Assembly (NCBI GenBank): GCA_028691715.1
Contig: JAQUYR010000004.1
Location: 8,309-37,928, forward strand
Direction: 5' to 3'
DNA length: 29,620 nt
Origin: Bacilli bacterium
GTDB lineage: Bacteria > Bacillota_I > Bacilli_A > ML615J-28 > CAG-698
Positions within the stretch are counted from its first letter, which is position 1. Each line of letters starts with the position of its first letter. The translations under genes and the position numbers were made by a program. This document shows positions 9,029 to 16,408 of the stretch, piece after piece. The notes under the pieces were generated by a model that was not told the origin of the DNA, did no database searches, and worked only from the letters and a program-made list of their open reading frames with translations.

Positions 9029-11135
9029 AGAACTGATAAATAATGTTTTTTTACTCGCTTTCTTTTTTCTATTGTTAGCAATATCGATTAATCATTTTTT
9101 TGTGGTGATATTTCTGGGATTATATGGTTTTTATGTATGGAAAAAGAGTAAGACATTTTTTATATTGATGTTGACTTTGGGAATAATCTTCATAGGTCAT
9201 ATATATTTTTTAGAAATAAATTACAGTGTTGAAACAGATGGTAATATTGAAGGAATAGTAACCGATGTGACCAAAGAGGATGATTACTATAAAATTATAA
9301 TAAAATCAAAGAATAGTAAGAAAATAATTTATGATTACAAGTATACTGATGTAAAACCCGGTTATTATATTATGGCTAGTGGAAAAAATTTACCATTAAC
9401 AGAACAAAGAATCGAAAATGGTTTTGATTATGCTTCTTATTTAAAACATAATAATATAGATCAAATAATTCAAAGCGAGAGTATTGATATAAAATATAAA
9501 AAGTTATCTCTATTTTTATTGAAGTATTATTTATATGAATATTTAGAAAAATTTCCTTTAGAGGTAAAAACATTTATTAAAGGAATAGTATTAGGTGATG
9601 ATGACTTTTCTGATGAATTCACTGATAGTTTAAAAATAAATGGAATAATGCATCTATTTGCTGTTTCGGGATTGCACATTGGTCTACTAGTTGTCATATT
9701 ACAAAAAATTCTTGAAAACTTTGAAATTAAAAAGGAAAAAACTGATGAGATAATTTCTGTTGTTTTACTTTTATATTTAATCATAACAATGTTTACTCCT
9801 TCTATTGTTCGGGCAGCACTTTTATATTACTTTAAAATAGTTAATCAAAAATTAAAACTTGGTTTTAAGAGTTTAGATGTTCTTTCATTTGTCTTTATAC
9901 TACTTTTACTGATTAGCCCCTATTATATATATAGTATAGGATTTATCCTGAGTTTTTTAATGGCTTTTACCATCCTATTAATATCTCCACTCATAAAGAA
10001 AAAATCAGGAATAATACAGATATTAATCATTTCAACGCTAGCTCAAATAATAACTTTTCCCATTATTATTAATCTTAATAACAAAATAAATCTGGTTTCA
10101 CCTTTTGTGAATGTGATATATATTTTAGCTTTTTCAATAATTATTCTTCCTCTGACTTTACTTGTATTGTTTTTTCCAATAGCGAGTTCTCTTTTTAAGT
10201 ATATGATTATTGCTTTTGAAAAAATCACTATTTTTATAAGTGATAAAATGTCATTTGTTTTAGTGTTTCCTAATCTGAAATTTTACCAGCTTTTCATTTT
10301 TTATTTCTTGATAATACTACTAGTTATATCTTTTAAATATAAGAAAATAAGAAAGATGGTGATGATTGTTTTTCTTGTCTTTTTAACTCTCATTTATTAT
10401 CAACCAAATTTTCACTGGAAGGGAGAAATAAACTTTTTAGATTTGGCCAATGGTGAAGCAATCTTTATTCAGGATAGCTTTTTAGAGTGCACTGCCTTAA
10501 TAGATACAGGTGAAGGGAAAAGCGATGAGGTGACAAAATTTCTCTTGAGCAAGGGAATAAGAAAAATGGACTATTTAATTTTGACACATAACCATAGTGA
10601 TCATAATGGTGAGGCTGAAGAGATAATAGAAAATATAAATGTTGATAAAGTAATAGTGAGCTATTTTGATAATAGCAGATTTTCCCAAATGGATAATACA
10701 AAAAAGGTATATCCAGGCGATGAAATAACTTGTGGTAAAATAAAATTCCAAATCTTAAACCCATACTACCAGCATGATGATGAGAATGATAACAGCTTAG
10801 TGATTTATTCAAAGATTGGCAATCTATCCTATTTGTTTTTAGGTGATGTCAGTAAGGAAATTGAAGTAAAAATCGCTCAACTAAATTTAGAAGTTGATGT
10901 CATAAAAATTGCTCATCATGGATCTCTTACCTCAACAGATCCCATTATAATAGATAAGACAAGACCAGAATATGCTATTATCTTGACAGGAAGAGCAACA
11001 AAATTTGGCTTTCCCCATAAAGAAACTATCGCTACTTTGAATATGTATGGGGTAATCACTTATCGAACAGATATAAACTATTCGGTCAAATGTTACTATA
11101 ATAAAAAAGAAACTTTTTTTACTTCGTTAAAATGA
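8976..11135 (+). CDS. comEC: Competence protein ComEC/Rec2 (DNA uptake channel)
   Basis: Polytopic membrane protein that passes single-stranded DNA into the cytoplasm. Up to 719 aa. Seen: N-terminal hydrophobic segments and an OB-like soluble region (about 70-160); the Competence domain with many transmembrane helices (about 195-480, GIMHLFAVSGLHIG is typical); and a C-terminal metallo-beta-lactamase-like domain with HNHSDH (538-543) and KIAHHGS, the putative strand-degrading nuclease. The start is uncertain. GTG 8976 lies 53 bases inside comEA with AGGAG (8958-8962) 13 bases upstream; no downstream ATG, GTG or TTG keeps the first transmembrane segment with a better binding site. TGA is the stop. 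No clear terminator follows. With comEA this suggests competence, though the pilus genes are not in view. Confidence 0.93.
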   Translation: MGYLKLFLNKLKTTSVYRELINNVFLLAFFFLLLAISINHFFVVIFLGLYGFYVWKKSKTFFILMLTLGIIFIGHIYFLEINYSVETDGNIEGIVTDVTKEDDYYKIIIKSKNSKKIIYDYKYTDVKPGYYIMASGKNLPLTEQRIENGFDYASYLKHNNIDQIIQSESIDIKYKKLSLFLLKYYLYEYLEKFPLEVKTFIKGIVLGDDDFSDEFTDSLKINGIMHLFAVSGLHIGLLVVILQKILENFEIKKEKTDEIISVVLLLYLIITMFTPSIVRAALLYYFKIVNQKLKLGFKSLDVLSFVFILLLLISPYYIYSIGFILSFLMAFTILLISPLIKKKSGIIQILIISTLAQIITFPIIINLNNKINLVSPFVNVIYILAFSIIILPLTLLVLFFPIASSLFKYMIIAFEKITIFISDKMSFVLVFPNLKFYQLFIFYFLIILLVISFKYKKIRKMVMIVFLVFLTLIYYQPNFHWKGEINFLDLANGEAIFIQDSFLECTALIDTGEGKSDEVTKFLLSKGIRKMDYLILTHNHSDHNGEAEEIIENINVDKVIVSYFDNSRFSQMDNTKKVYPGDEITCGKIKFQILNPYYQHDDENDNSLVIYSKIGNLSYLFLGDVSKEIEVKIAQLNLEVDVIKIAHHGSLTSTDPIIIDKTRPEYAIILTGRATKFGFPHKETIATLNMYGVITYRTDINYSVKCYYNKKETFFTSLK

Positions 11136-11206
11136 TATTTTAATTTGTTACCCCAAAATTTTAAGTGCTAGAATTGTATAATTATCAAGATTTTCTGTTA
11201 ATAATA

Positions 11207-11234
11207 TTGCTTTTTTTAATTAATAGTTTATAAT
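11207..11234 (+). promoter_or_regulatory. Putative promoter of the PEGA-like membrane protein gene
   Basis: TTGCTT (11207-11212), a 16-base spacer and TATAAT (11229-11234), about 80 bases before the ATG at 11315. The surroundings are very AT-rich, so chance matches are possible. Confidence 0.45.
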
Positions 11235-11314
11235 GTAAAAGATATTATAAAACACTATATAAATACGTTGTATGGTTTTATAATAAAATAATTCTGGAGG
11301 GAAGGATATTAAGG

Positions 11315-12016
11315 ATGAGGATTATTAACATTAAAAGAGCACCAAGTATTTTTGGATGCGTGATAGCATTTGATGTTTACATGGATGGTATTTGTATAGG
11401 TAAATTAAAAAACGGTAAATCAATCAGTGTGAGATTACCTGATGATAAAAAACATGAAATAAGAATAGTTGAGCCATACGCAAGTGATGAAAGAAATCAT
11501 GGAGTACTTTATTTTGATTCAATAGATGAAGCCTATGATCCTGATATACAAGAAAATATGAATTTTATAGTTGCATTGAATGGATTTAATAAGTTATCAA
11601 TTAAAGGTGACAATTTAAATACAGAAACAATAGCAAGCAGTTCAGACGATAGAAATCAATTAGAAGATGCAAATAGACGTTTCTTTGACAAGAGAATCTT
11701 GCCAGGACCGACAATTAGTGCGATTGTACTATCTATATTATTAATCATCTTCTCTTCTATGTGTTACTTTTATGGAGAAAATCCTCTATATTTATTTATT
11801 TTATGTATTGTACTTACAATTGTATTCTGCGTTGCCATGATCATTGATGGGCGTTATATTGTCGTTGTTCCACTTCCGATTATAGCAATTTGGAAGACCT
11901 ATGATGCAAAACCACTTCAATTATTAAAGGTGAAAAGAATTTGTTTGACACTTATGATTTTATCTTCTGCCCTTATTTTAGGACTTAATGTTATATATAT
12001 ATATTTAAACACATAA
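11315..12016 (+). CDS. Unrecognised membrane protein with PEGA-like N-terminal domain
   Basis: I do not recognise a named family. Of 233 aa, the first 100 look like a soluble all-beta domain: an opening strand (MRIINIKRAP), then FDVYMDGICIGKLKNGKS and LPDDKKHEIRIVEPY, the pattern of PEGA-like or carbohydrate-binding-like small beta domains (a DG turn, then a GK turn, then a strand with an H-x-I motif). Four hydrophobic segments follow (about 133-152, 156-175, 178-192 and 210-230), one pair almost back to back. There is no signal peptide, so the N-terminal domain is probably cytoplasmic. A purine-rich ribosome binding site (GGAGGGAAGG, 11296-11305) precedes the ATG. The gene stands alone with its own promoter and terminator, between comEC and holA. 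Function is unknown. Confidence 0.75.
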   Translation: MRIINIKRAPSIFGCVIAFDVYMDGICIGKLKNGKSISVRLPDDKKHEIRIVEPYASDERNHGVLYFDSIDEAYDPDIQENMNFIVALNGFNKLSIKGDNLNTETIASSSDDRNQLEDANRRFFDKRILPGPTISAIVLSILLIIFSSMCYFYGENPLYLFILCIVLTIVFCVAMIIDGRYIVVVPLPIIAIWKTYDAKPLQLLKVKRICLTLMILSSALILGLNVIYIYLNT

Positions 12017-12048
12017 AAGTAAAAAATGAGAAACTAATACAAATAGTT

Positions 12049-12078
12049 AAAAAGCCATTAAATGTCGATGGCTTTTTT
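12049..12078 (+). terminator. Intrinsic terminator
   Basis: Arms AAAAAGCCAT (12049-12058) and ATGGCTTTTT (12068-12077) with a 9-base loop and a run of T, 33 bases after the stop of the membrane protein gene. Confidence 0.85.
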
Positions 12079-12201
12079 GGTATCCAAGGAAAAATAGTCT
12101 GTCATAATGTCTACTCAGCAATTTAGAAATAGCCTTTATGATACTGGCCTTATATGTATTGTAAGACAATTCATATCAAATTATTTAGCGTTAGACTATG
12201 T

Positions 12202-12230
12202 TTGACAAAAGGGGTATAATGAATTATAAT
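12202..12230 (+). promoter_or_regulatory. Perfect-consensus promoter for the zinc-ribbon/holA/GGDEF run
   Basis: TTGACA (12202-12207), exactly 17 bases, TATAAT (12225-12230): all twelve consensus bases. A second TATAAT (12215-12220) lies too close to the -35 to pair with it. The predicted transcript starts near 12237, about 18 bases before the ATG at 12255. This is probably a strong constitutive promoter and the only one visible before holA. Confidence 0.8.
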
Positions 12231-12254
12231 GAGAGTGTATAAAAGGTGAATATT

Positions 12255-12965
12255 ATGAAATGTAGCCGTTGTAACAGGGAAGTAAAAGGAACAATTTGTT
12301 CATATTGTGGAGAGGTTTTAGAAGTAAAAGAAGAAATTATTCAAGATAGCAAAAAAGACTTACTGCGTTATGCCATTATTTTTGCAGTGTTGTCGCTTGC
12401 ATTTGGAGTAATTTCTAATTTTTTTAATGAAGCGATTCTCTTGGGAATAGTAATGGGTGGGATTGGTATATGGCTTTCTGTCAAGTATCTCAACACAAAA
12501 GAAAGGAAAAGTTTTATTTGGTGTTTAGTTATCGCTTCAATTGGGCTTGCACTGACATCAATTTCTGGAATTGAAGTTTTATCGAGAGAGATTGACAAAG
12601 CTACAGCTAGCAAAAAATATTCTGAAATTTTAGGTGTAGATATCCCTAAACGTGATGCTACAACTTATAGTGTTGATTTTGGTTATACAACAGGATATAA
12701 ATTGGTCATATATGGCTATAATATAACATCAACTGAATATCAGGAGATTTTAGATGGCGCTTCTTGGCTTAGTGAAAGCAACTTCTATATTGATTTAATT
12801 GATGGTGATATTGCTTCTGGTTATTATGCAATTTTTGATTATCAGGAAAACACATGGGAAATTCCTCAAAATAAAGCTGATTACAGATTTATTGTTTTGA
12901 GGATTGCTCAAAAAGATGGTAATTATAAACTGGAGATATATGATGTGAGTAAACGTCAATATTAG
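12255..12965 (+). CDS. Zinc-ribbon membrane protein of unknown function
   Basis: I do not recognise a named family. ATG 12255 is chosen over the in-frame GTG at 12246 because the ribosome binding site AAGGTGA (12243-12249) overlaps that GTG. The 236-aa product begins with a compact zinc ribbon, MKCSRCNREVKGTICSYCGE, whose four cysteines (3, 6, 15 and 18) form two CxxC knuckles. Three hydrophobic segments follow (about 36-57, 60-75 and 84-104), then a soluble C-terminal domain of about 125 residues with alternating strands (YTTGYKLVIYGYNIT..., DYRFIVLRIAQKDGNYKLEIYDV). Such zinc-ribbon plus membrane-segment proteins are common in Bacilli and mostly uncharacterised. holA starts 11 bases later and is probably co-transcribed. 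Confidence 0.78.
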   Translation: MKCSRCNREVKGTICSYCGEVLEVKEEIIQDSKKDLLRYAIIFAVLSLAFGVISNFFNEAILLGIVMGGIGIWLSVKYLNTKERKSFIWCLVIASIGLALTSISGIEVLSREIDKATASKKYSEILGVDIPKRDATTYSVDFGYTTGYKLVIYGYNITSTEYQEILDGASWLSESNFYIDLIDGDIASGYYAIFDYQENTWEIPQNKADYRFIVLRIAQKDGNYKLEIYDVSKRQY

Positions 12966-12976
12966 AAAGGAGTACT

Positions 12977-13933
12977 ATGGCAAATATATATTTGTATATC
13001 GGTGAAGAAAAATATCTGATAAATCATAAAATAGAGAGAATAATTAAAGAGATAAAAGTTGATGAATATAACATTTTTTCTTATGATATGGATGAAGTCA
13101 ATATAAAAGAAGCAGTGAGAGATGCTTCAACTCCACCTTTTATGTGTGAAAATAAAGTTGTCATTATCAAGAACCCTAAGTTTCTGACAAACGATAAATA
13201 CGATATCGCTCATGATATTTCTTCTTTTATGAGATATATTGAAAATCCTATGGAATCAACGAGCTTTATTATCAATTGTAGTGGATTGAAATTGAATGAG
13301 AAGAGTGAAGTGGTTAAACTTTTAAGGAAAAAAGCGATTATCAGTGAGACAAAGGAAATCAGCGAAACTGAATTTTATGGTTGGCTGAGAAGGCAATGTG
13401 ATTTAGAGGGGATAGCAATCAAGGATGATGCTTTAAAACTCTTCTATAATATGGTAGGGAAAAACATGATTAATGCCAAAACAGAAGTCGATAAATTATT
13501 AGCTTATGTTGAGGCAGGAGGAACAATTACCTCTAAGATTGTTAATGATGTCGTTGTTAGAGAGATACAACAAGATATTTTTGCCTTATCAAATTCTATT
13601 CTAGATCATGATCGTGAAAAAACAATCAATACTTATCGTGATTTAATAGCTGTTGATAATGATGTCAATCGCTTGTTTAACTTAGTATCGAGAACTATCA
13701 GAGATACTTTATTAGTAAATCTAATGCTTGAAGAAGGAGCAAAACAAAACGATATCGCTACAAAAATGGGAGTTTCTCCTAATAGAGCATATTACTTGAT
13801 CAAGAATGCTAAAACAATTGATATCGAATCTGCCAAGGAATATATAATAAAGTTGGGGAATTTGGATTATAAGATTAAATCTGGACAGGTAGATGCTAAG
13901 ACGGGATTTGAATTCTTTTTATTTCAATTATAA
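12977..13933 (+). CDS. holA: DNA polymerase III subunit delta
   Basis: Clamp-loader subunit that opens the sliding clamp. It has 318 aa, slightly shorter than the usual 330-345. Seen: an AAA+-like fold without a functional Walker A; an N-terminal strand NIYLYIGEEKYLINHKIERI typical of Firmicute HolA (YqeN); FMCENKVVIIKNPKFL; the NMINAKTEVDKLLAYV segment; and a helical C-terminal collar domain (DIFALSNSILDHDREKTINTYRDLI ... GVSPNRAYYLIKNA, about 198-300). The ribosome binding site AAAGGAG (12967-12973) is strong. Its usual context in Bacilli is comEC-holA-rpsT; that order is kept, with two extra genes before it and one after. The GGDEF gene begins 27 bases downstream with no intervening terminator. 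Confidence 0.9.
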   Translation: MANIYLYIGEEKYLINHKIERIIKEIKVDEYNIFSYDMDEVNIKEAVRDASTPPFMCENKVVIIKNPKFLTNDKYDIAHDISSFMRYIENPMESTSFIINCSGLKLNEKSEVVKLLRKKAIISETKEISETEFYGWLRRQCDLEGIAIKDDALKLFYNMVGKNMINAKTEVDKLLAYVEAGGTITSKIVNDVVVREIQQDIFALSNSILDHDREKTINTYRDLIAVDNDVNRLFNLVSRTIRDTLLVNLMLEEGAKQNDIATKMGVSPNRAYYLIKNAKTIDIESAKEYIIKLGNLDYKIKSGQVDAKTGFEFFLFQL

Positions 13934-13960
13934 AAATCTATCCAAAAGGAGATCAAATAT

Positions 13961-15073
13961 ATGATTACAAATATGAAAACCTTTGAAAGATGGCGAGATA
14001 AAATCATCAAAATAGCATTGATTGTTGCTTTTATTGTTATGATAACAGAAGTTGTCTTTTTCTTCATCTACTATAGTATTGATAAAAACATGGTACAGGG
14101 GATGACAACAAAAAGATATTTGTTTTTGTACTTGATATTACCAACAGTGGTTAATTTTTCTGCTGTTTTATTCTGTATGCATATCAATAAGCGAAAAGGT
14201 TTAGACGAAAATATTAAGAATTATTTTTCTATTGTTGCAACTTGGGCTCTAGCGGGTTGTACAATGTGTGTTCACTATGTCTTTCCGCCATTAATTTGTT
14301 CAATGATTTTTCCAATAGTTCTAACAACAATTTTTGGTGATAAAAAAATGACTGGAGTATTCTATCTTTCCAGCTACATATTCATTTTTATATCATATTT
14401 AGTTGCTCGTCAAGGGTATTTTAGTGCTGATCCTAATCTTATGTATAACTATATTATTGGGATAATCATTACTAATTGTACGTATTTCTCCAGTCTGATT
14501 TTAATTGATTATCAGAAGGATAAAACTTTGGAAATCCTTAAGGCATATCAAATGCAAATGGAGTTAAATGAAAAATTGAAGCTAGATCAGCTTACAGGAT
14601 TGTATAATCATAGTGCTATTCATAAAATATTGCATGATATTGTTGAAGAGACGAAAAAAACAGGTAAGAAACTTCATCTAGCTATGATTGATATTGATGA
14701 TTTTAAAAAGGTTAATGATACTTATGGCCATATAAATGGCGACATGGTAATTGAGAAATTAGCTCAGATTATAAAGGAACATTCAGGGAATCTTGCTTAT
14801 TGCTCTCGTTGTGGTGGTGAAGAATTTTCAGTAGTTTTCCCCGATATTGAAACAGTAAAAGCTAAAGCGATTTTAGAGGGAGCTCTTAAGGAGTTCAGAC
14901 AGTACAACTTTGGTTTTAACAAGAACAAATCAATAACCTTTAGTTGTGGATTAGCTGAATATGAAAATAATGAATGGACATCAGAAATGTTTTTTGACAT
15001 TGCTGACAAAACAATGTATGTTTCTAAGGCAAAGGGTAAAAATTGTATAACCATTTATGAAAAAGTCGAATAA
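13961..15073 (+). CDS. Membrane-bound GGDEF protein (probable diguanylate cyclase)
   Basis: Likely makes cyclic di-GMP from two GTP. It has 370 aa. About six hydrophobic segments occupy residues 15-190, followed by a short helical linker (about 192-205) and a C-terminal GGDEF domain from DQLTGLYNH to the end. Seen: metal-binding IDIDDFKKVNDTYGH and the active-site signature as GGEEF (285-289) in RCGGEEFSVVFPD, a catalytically competent variant. The RxxD product-inhibition site expected just upstream is absent (GNLA there). No EAL or HD-GYP domain is fused and none occurs in the window. The ribosome binding site AAAAGGAGA precedes ATG 13961; a second ATG at 13973 is a less likely start. It probably shares the transcript of holA. 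Its membrane part matches no named sensor domain that I recognise. Confidence 0.9.
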   Translation: MITNMKTFERWRDKIIKIALIVAFIVMITEVVFFFIYYSIDKNMVQGMTTKRYLFLYLILPTVVNFSAVLFCMHINKRKGLDENIKNYFSIVATWALAGCTMCVHYVFPPLICSMIFPIVLTTIFGDKKMTGVFYLSSYIFIFISYLVARQGYFSADPNLMYNYIIGIIITNCTYFSSLILIDYQKDKTLEILKAYQMQMELNEKLKLDQLTGLYNHSAIHKILHDIVEETKKTGKKLHLAMIDIDDFKKVNDTYGHINGDMVIEKLAQIIKEHSGNLAYCSRCGGEEFSVVFPDIETVKAKAILEGALKEFRQYNFGFNKNKSITFSCGLAEYENNEWTSEMFFDIADKTMYVSKAKGKNCITIYEKVE

Positions 15074-15075
15074 AA

Positions 15076-15107
15076 AAAGGGACTAGATATTAAAATCTAG
15101 TCCCTTT
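15076..15107. terminator. Hairpin between convergent GGDEF gene and rpsT
   Basis: A perfect 13-bp inverted repeat: AAAGGGACTAGAT (15076-15088) and ATCTAGTCCCTTT (15095-15107), with a 6-base loop. It starts 3 bases after the GGDEF gene stop. The T tract is better for minus-strand transcripts; for the plus strand only TTT follows, so termination of the GGDEF transcript may be inefficient. Confidence 0.75.
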
Positions 15108-15111
15108 AAAT

Positions 15112-15137
15112 AAAAAAAACACCTGATAAACAGATGT
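15112..15137 (-). terminator. Intrinsic terminator of rpsT
   Basis: Read on the minus strand, ACATCTG and CAGGTGT (15131-15137 and 15119-15125) pair over 7 bp including one G-U, followed by eight T, only 4 bases after the rpsT stop. On the plus strand the same hairpin has an A-C mismatch, so it favours the minus direction. Confidence 0.75.
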
Positions 15138-15140
15138 CTT

Positions 15141-15404
15141 TTATGCTAAACTATTTATAAGCTTTGCAAGACGAGATTTATTACGACTTACAAAATTCTT
15201 GTGATAAATACCTTTGGCTAATGCTTTGTCTAATTTAGTGCAAGCAAGTTTTAAAGCTTCTTGAGCTTGTTCTACATTTTTATTTTCGACTGCTGCTTCA
15301 ACACCTTTAACGGCTGTTTTAACAGAAGATTTGAAAGCTGCATTTAATTGTCTTCTTTTTTCATTAGTTAGATTACGTTTAGCTTGTTGTTTGATATTTG
15401 CCAT
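15141..15404 (-). CDS. rpsT: 30S ribosomal protein S20
   Basis: Primary 16S rRNA-binding protein of the small subunit. It has 87 aa, the normal length, very Lys/Arg/Ala-rich and predicted all-helical. Seen: the family N-terminus MANIKQQAKRNLTNEKRRQLN and the C-terminal KGIYHKNFVSRNKSRLAKLI, typical of S20 (HKNxxxRxKSRL). The start is ATG at 15404-15402, not the longer reading from 15419, because the strong ribosome binding site GGAGGTG (complement of 15411-15417) lies between them, 6 bases before this ATG. It is monocistronic on the minus strand with its own promoter and terminator. A position near holA is conserved in Bacilli, where both usually neighbour comEC. Confidence 0.97.
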   Translation of the reverse strand: MANIKQQAKRNLTNEKRRQLNAAFKSSVKTAVKGVEAAVENKNVEQAQEALKLACTKLDKALAKGIYHKNFVSRNKSRLAKLINSLA

Positions 15405-15433
15405 GATTCGCACCTCCAAAATTCATACAGTTT

Positions 15434-15462
15434 ATTTTACCAAAAAACTTTATAAAAAGCAA
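15434..15462 (-). promoter_or_regulatory. Promoter of rpsT
   Basis: On the minus strand TTGCTT (15457-15462), 17-base spacer, TAAAAT (15434-15439), with the -10 ending 29 bases before the rpsT ATG. It is divergent from the TPP riboswitch promoter. Confidence 0.65.
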
Positions 15463-15530
15463 GAGAAAGATTATTTTTGTTTTCTACCAAAAATAGCTTA
15501 AAATAATGAGAATTAAAATTTAAAGTAATA

Positions 15531-15558
15531 TTGCTTTTATAGATATATGGTGTATAAT
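15531..15558 (+). promoter_or_regulatory. Promoter of the TPP riboswitch-thiT unit
   Basis: TTGCTT (15531-15536), 16-base spacer, TATAAT (15553-15558). The predicted transcription start, about 15565, falls just before the riboswitch aptamer. Confidence 0.7.
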
Positions 15559-15568
15559 AGTATTGTTC

Positions 15569-15649
15569 AATCGGGGAGCTACGGCTGAGAGGTTGCGTTA
15601 GGCAACGACCCATAAACCTGAACTAGGTAATGCTAGCGTAGGAAAGATA
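15569..15649 (+). ncRNA. TPP riboswitch (THI element) aptamer
   Basis: Senses thiamine pyrophosphate and shuts off thiamine uptake. Seen in order: GGGGAGCT (15573-15580), the pyrimidine-sensing core CGGCTGAGA (15582-15590), an optional hairpin GGTTGC/GCAACG, then ACCC, ACCTGAACTAGGTAATGC (15616-15633) and the 3' core GCTAGCGTAGGAAAGA. These are the near-invariant blocks of the THI element, in the right order and spacing. A terminator hairpin follows (15664-15691), so control is probably by transcription attenuation: TPP-bound RNA lets the terminator form. The gene below encodes a thiamine transporter, which agrees. Confidence 0.96.
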
Positions 15650-15663
15650 GTCATTTTCTTTTC

Positions 15664-15691
15664 GTTTTTTGGCATTCAAAAAACTTTTTTT
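15664..15691 (+). terminator. Attenuator terminator of the TPP riboswitch
   Basis: Arms GTTTTTTG (15664-15671) and CAAAAAAC (15677-15684) with a 5-base loop and seven T, placed between the aptamer and the thiT ribosome binding site. It is the expected expression platform. Confidence 0.75.
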
Positions 15692-15717
15692 ATTTTCTGA
15701 TGAGGAGATGATGAAGT

Positions 15718-16335
15718 ATGAAGAAAAATAACGAAGTTTTTAAATTAACTTTTTCAGCAATCTTGTTGAGTTTGGCAATTGTTTTGGAAATTGTTTGTAA
15801 AATGATTCCCATATTAAAAATGCCCAATGGTGGGGGAATATCCCTGGCGATGCTTCCACTGATAATTGTTGCTTATGTCTTTGGATTGAAGTATGGAATA
15901 ATAACTGGAATTGCTTATGGTATCATTGATTGTTTTGTTCTTGATGGCTATGGCTTTAATGTCTTTTCTTTTTTTCTGGATTATATTTTAGGGTTTGGTG
16001 CAATGGGATTAGCTGCAATCTTTAGAAAAAAAGCAATTAAAGGAAACAACCTTTATTTTATCCTCGGCTTTTTAGTCGCTGTTTTGGTAAGATGGCTTTT
16101 TTCTGGTTTTAGTGGAGTGATCAATGCCAATATTTGGGGATATGACGCTGCTTTTTTGGAAGGAATCTTTGGTTCAAATCATTCAGGAACATTCTGGCTT
16201 TATTTTTATTCCTTTGTTTATTATAATCTTCCATATTTAAGCGCTTCAACAATCATATGCATTATTACAGGACTAGCTGTTAAAAAACAAATTTTTAGAT
16301 ATTTTAATAACGAAGAAATAGCCCCTGCAGAGTAA
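15718..16335 (+). CDS. thiT: Thiamine transporter S component ThiT (ECF type)
   Basis: Substrate-binding membrane subunit that captures thiamine and docks with the shared ECF module (EcfA, EcfA', EcfT), none of which is in this window. It has 205 aa, close to the usual 190-200, with six predicted hydrophobic segments. Seen: the family-like MLPLIIVAYVFGLKYGIITG block (about 41-60), ending in an aromatic stretch around residues 160-180 (SGTFWLYFYSFVYYNLPYL) that corresponds to the thiamine-stacking region. The TPP riboswitch directly upstream strongly supports thiamine as substrate. The ribosome binding site TGAGGAGATGATG precedes ATG 15718. The stop codon lies inside the following terminator hairpin. 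Confidence 0.95.
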   Translation: MKKNNEVFKLTFSAILLSLAIVLEIVCKMIPILKMPNGGGISLAMLPLIIVAYVFGLKYGIITGIAYGIIDCFVLDGYGFNVFSFFLDYILGFGAMGLAAIFRKKAIKGNNLYFILGFLVAVLVRWLFSGFSGVINANIWGYDAAFLEGIFGSNHSGTFWLYFYSFVYYNLPYLSASTIICIITGLAVKKQIFRYFNNEEIAPAE

Positions 16336-16350
16336 AATCTGTAGGTTTTA
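16324..16350 (+). terminator. Intrinsic terminator overlapping the thiT stop
   Basis: CCTGCAGA (16324-16331) pairs with TCTGTAGG (16338-16345) with one G-U; 6-base loop; TTTTATT tail. The thiT TAA (16333-16335) is in the loop. Confidence 0.75.
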
Positions 16351-16363
16351 TTATACAATTTTA

Positions 16364-16392
16364 TTGGCGATAAAATAAAGATATGATATACT
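16364..16392 (+). promoter_or_regulatory. Promoter of the HI0933-family flavoprotein gene
   Basis: TTGGCG (16364-16369), 17-base spacer, TATACT (16387-16392). The ATG is only 16 bases beyond the -10, so the mRNA would begin at or inside the ribosome binding site AGGTGAT (16399-16405). Confidence 0.55.
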
Positions 16393-16408
16393 ATTATCAG
16401 GTGATATA

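Noticed and set aside
10465..10812. 115-aa minus-strand frame inside comEC
   Set aside because: It is antisense to the conserved metallo-beta-lactamase domain of comEC, with a His/Leu/Tyr-rich composition typical of a shadow frame.
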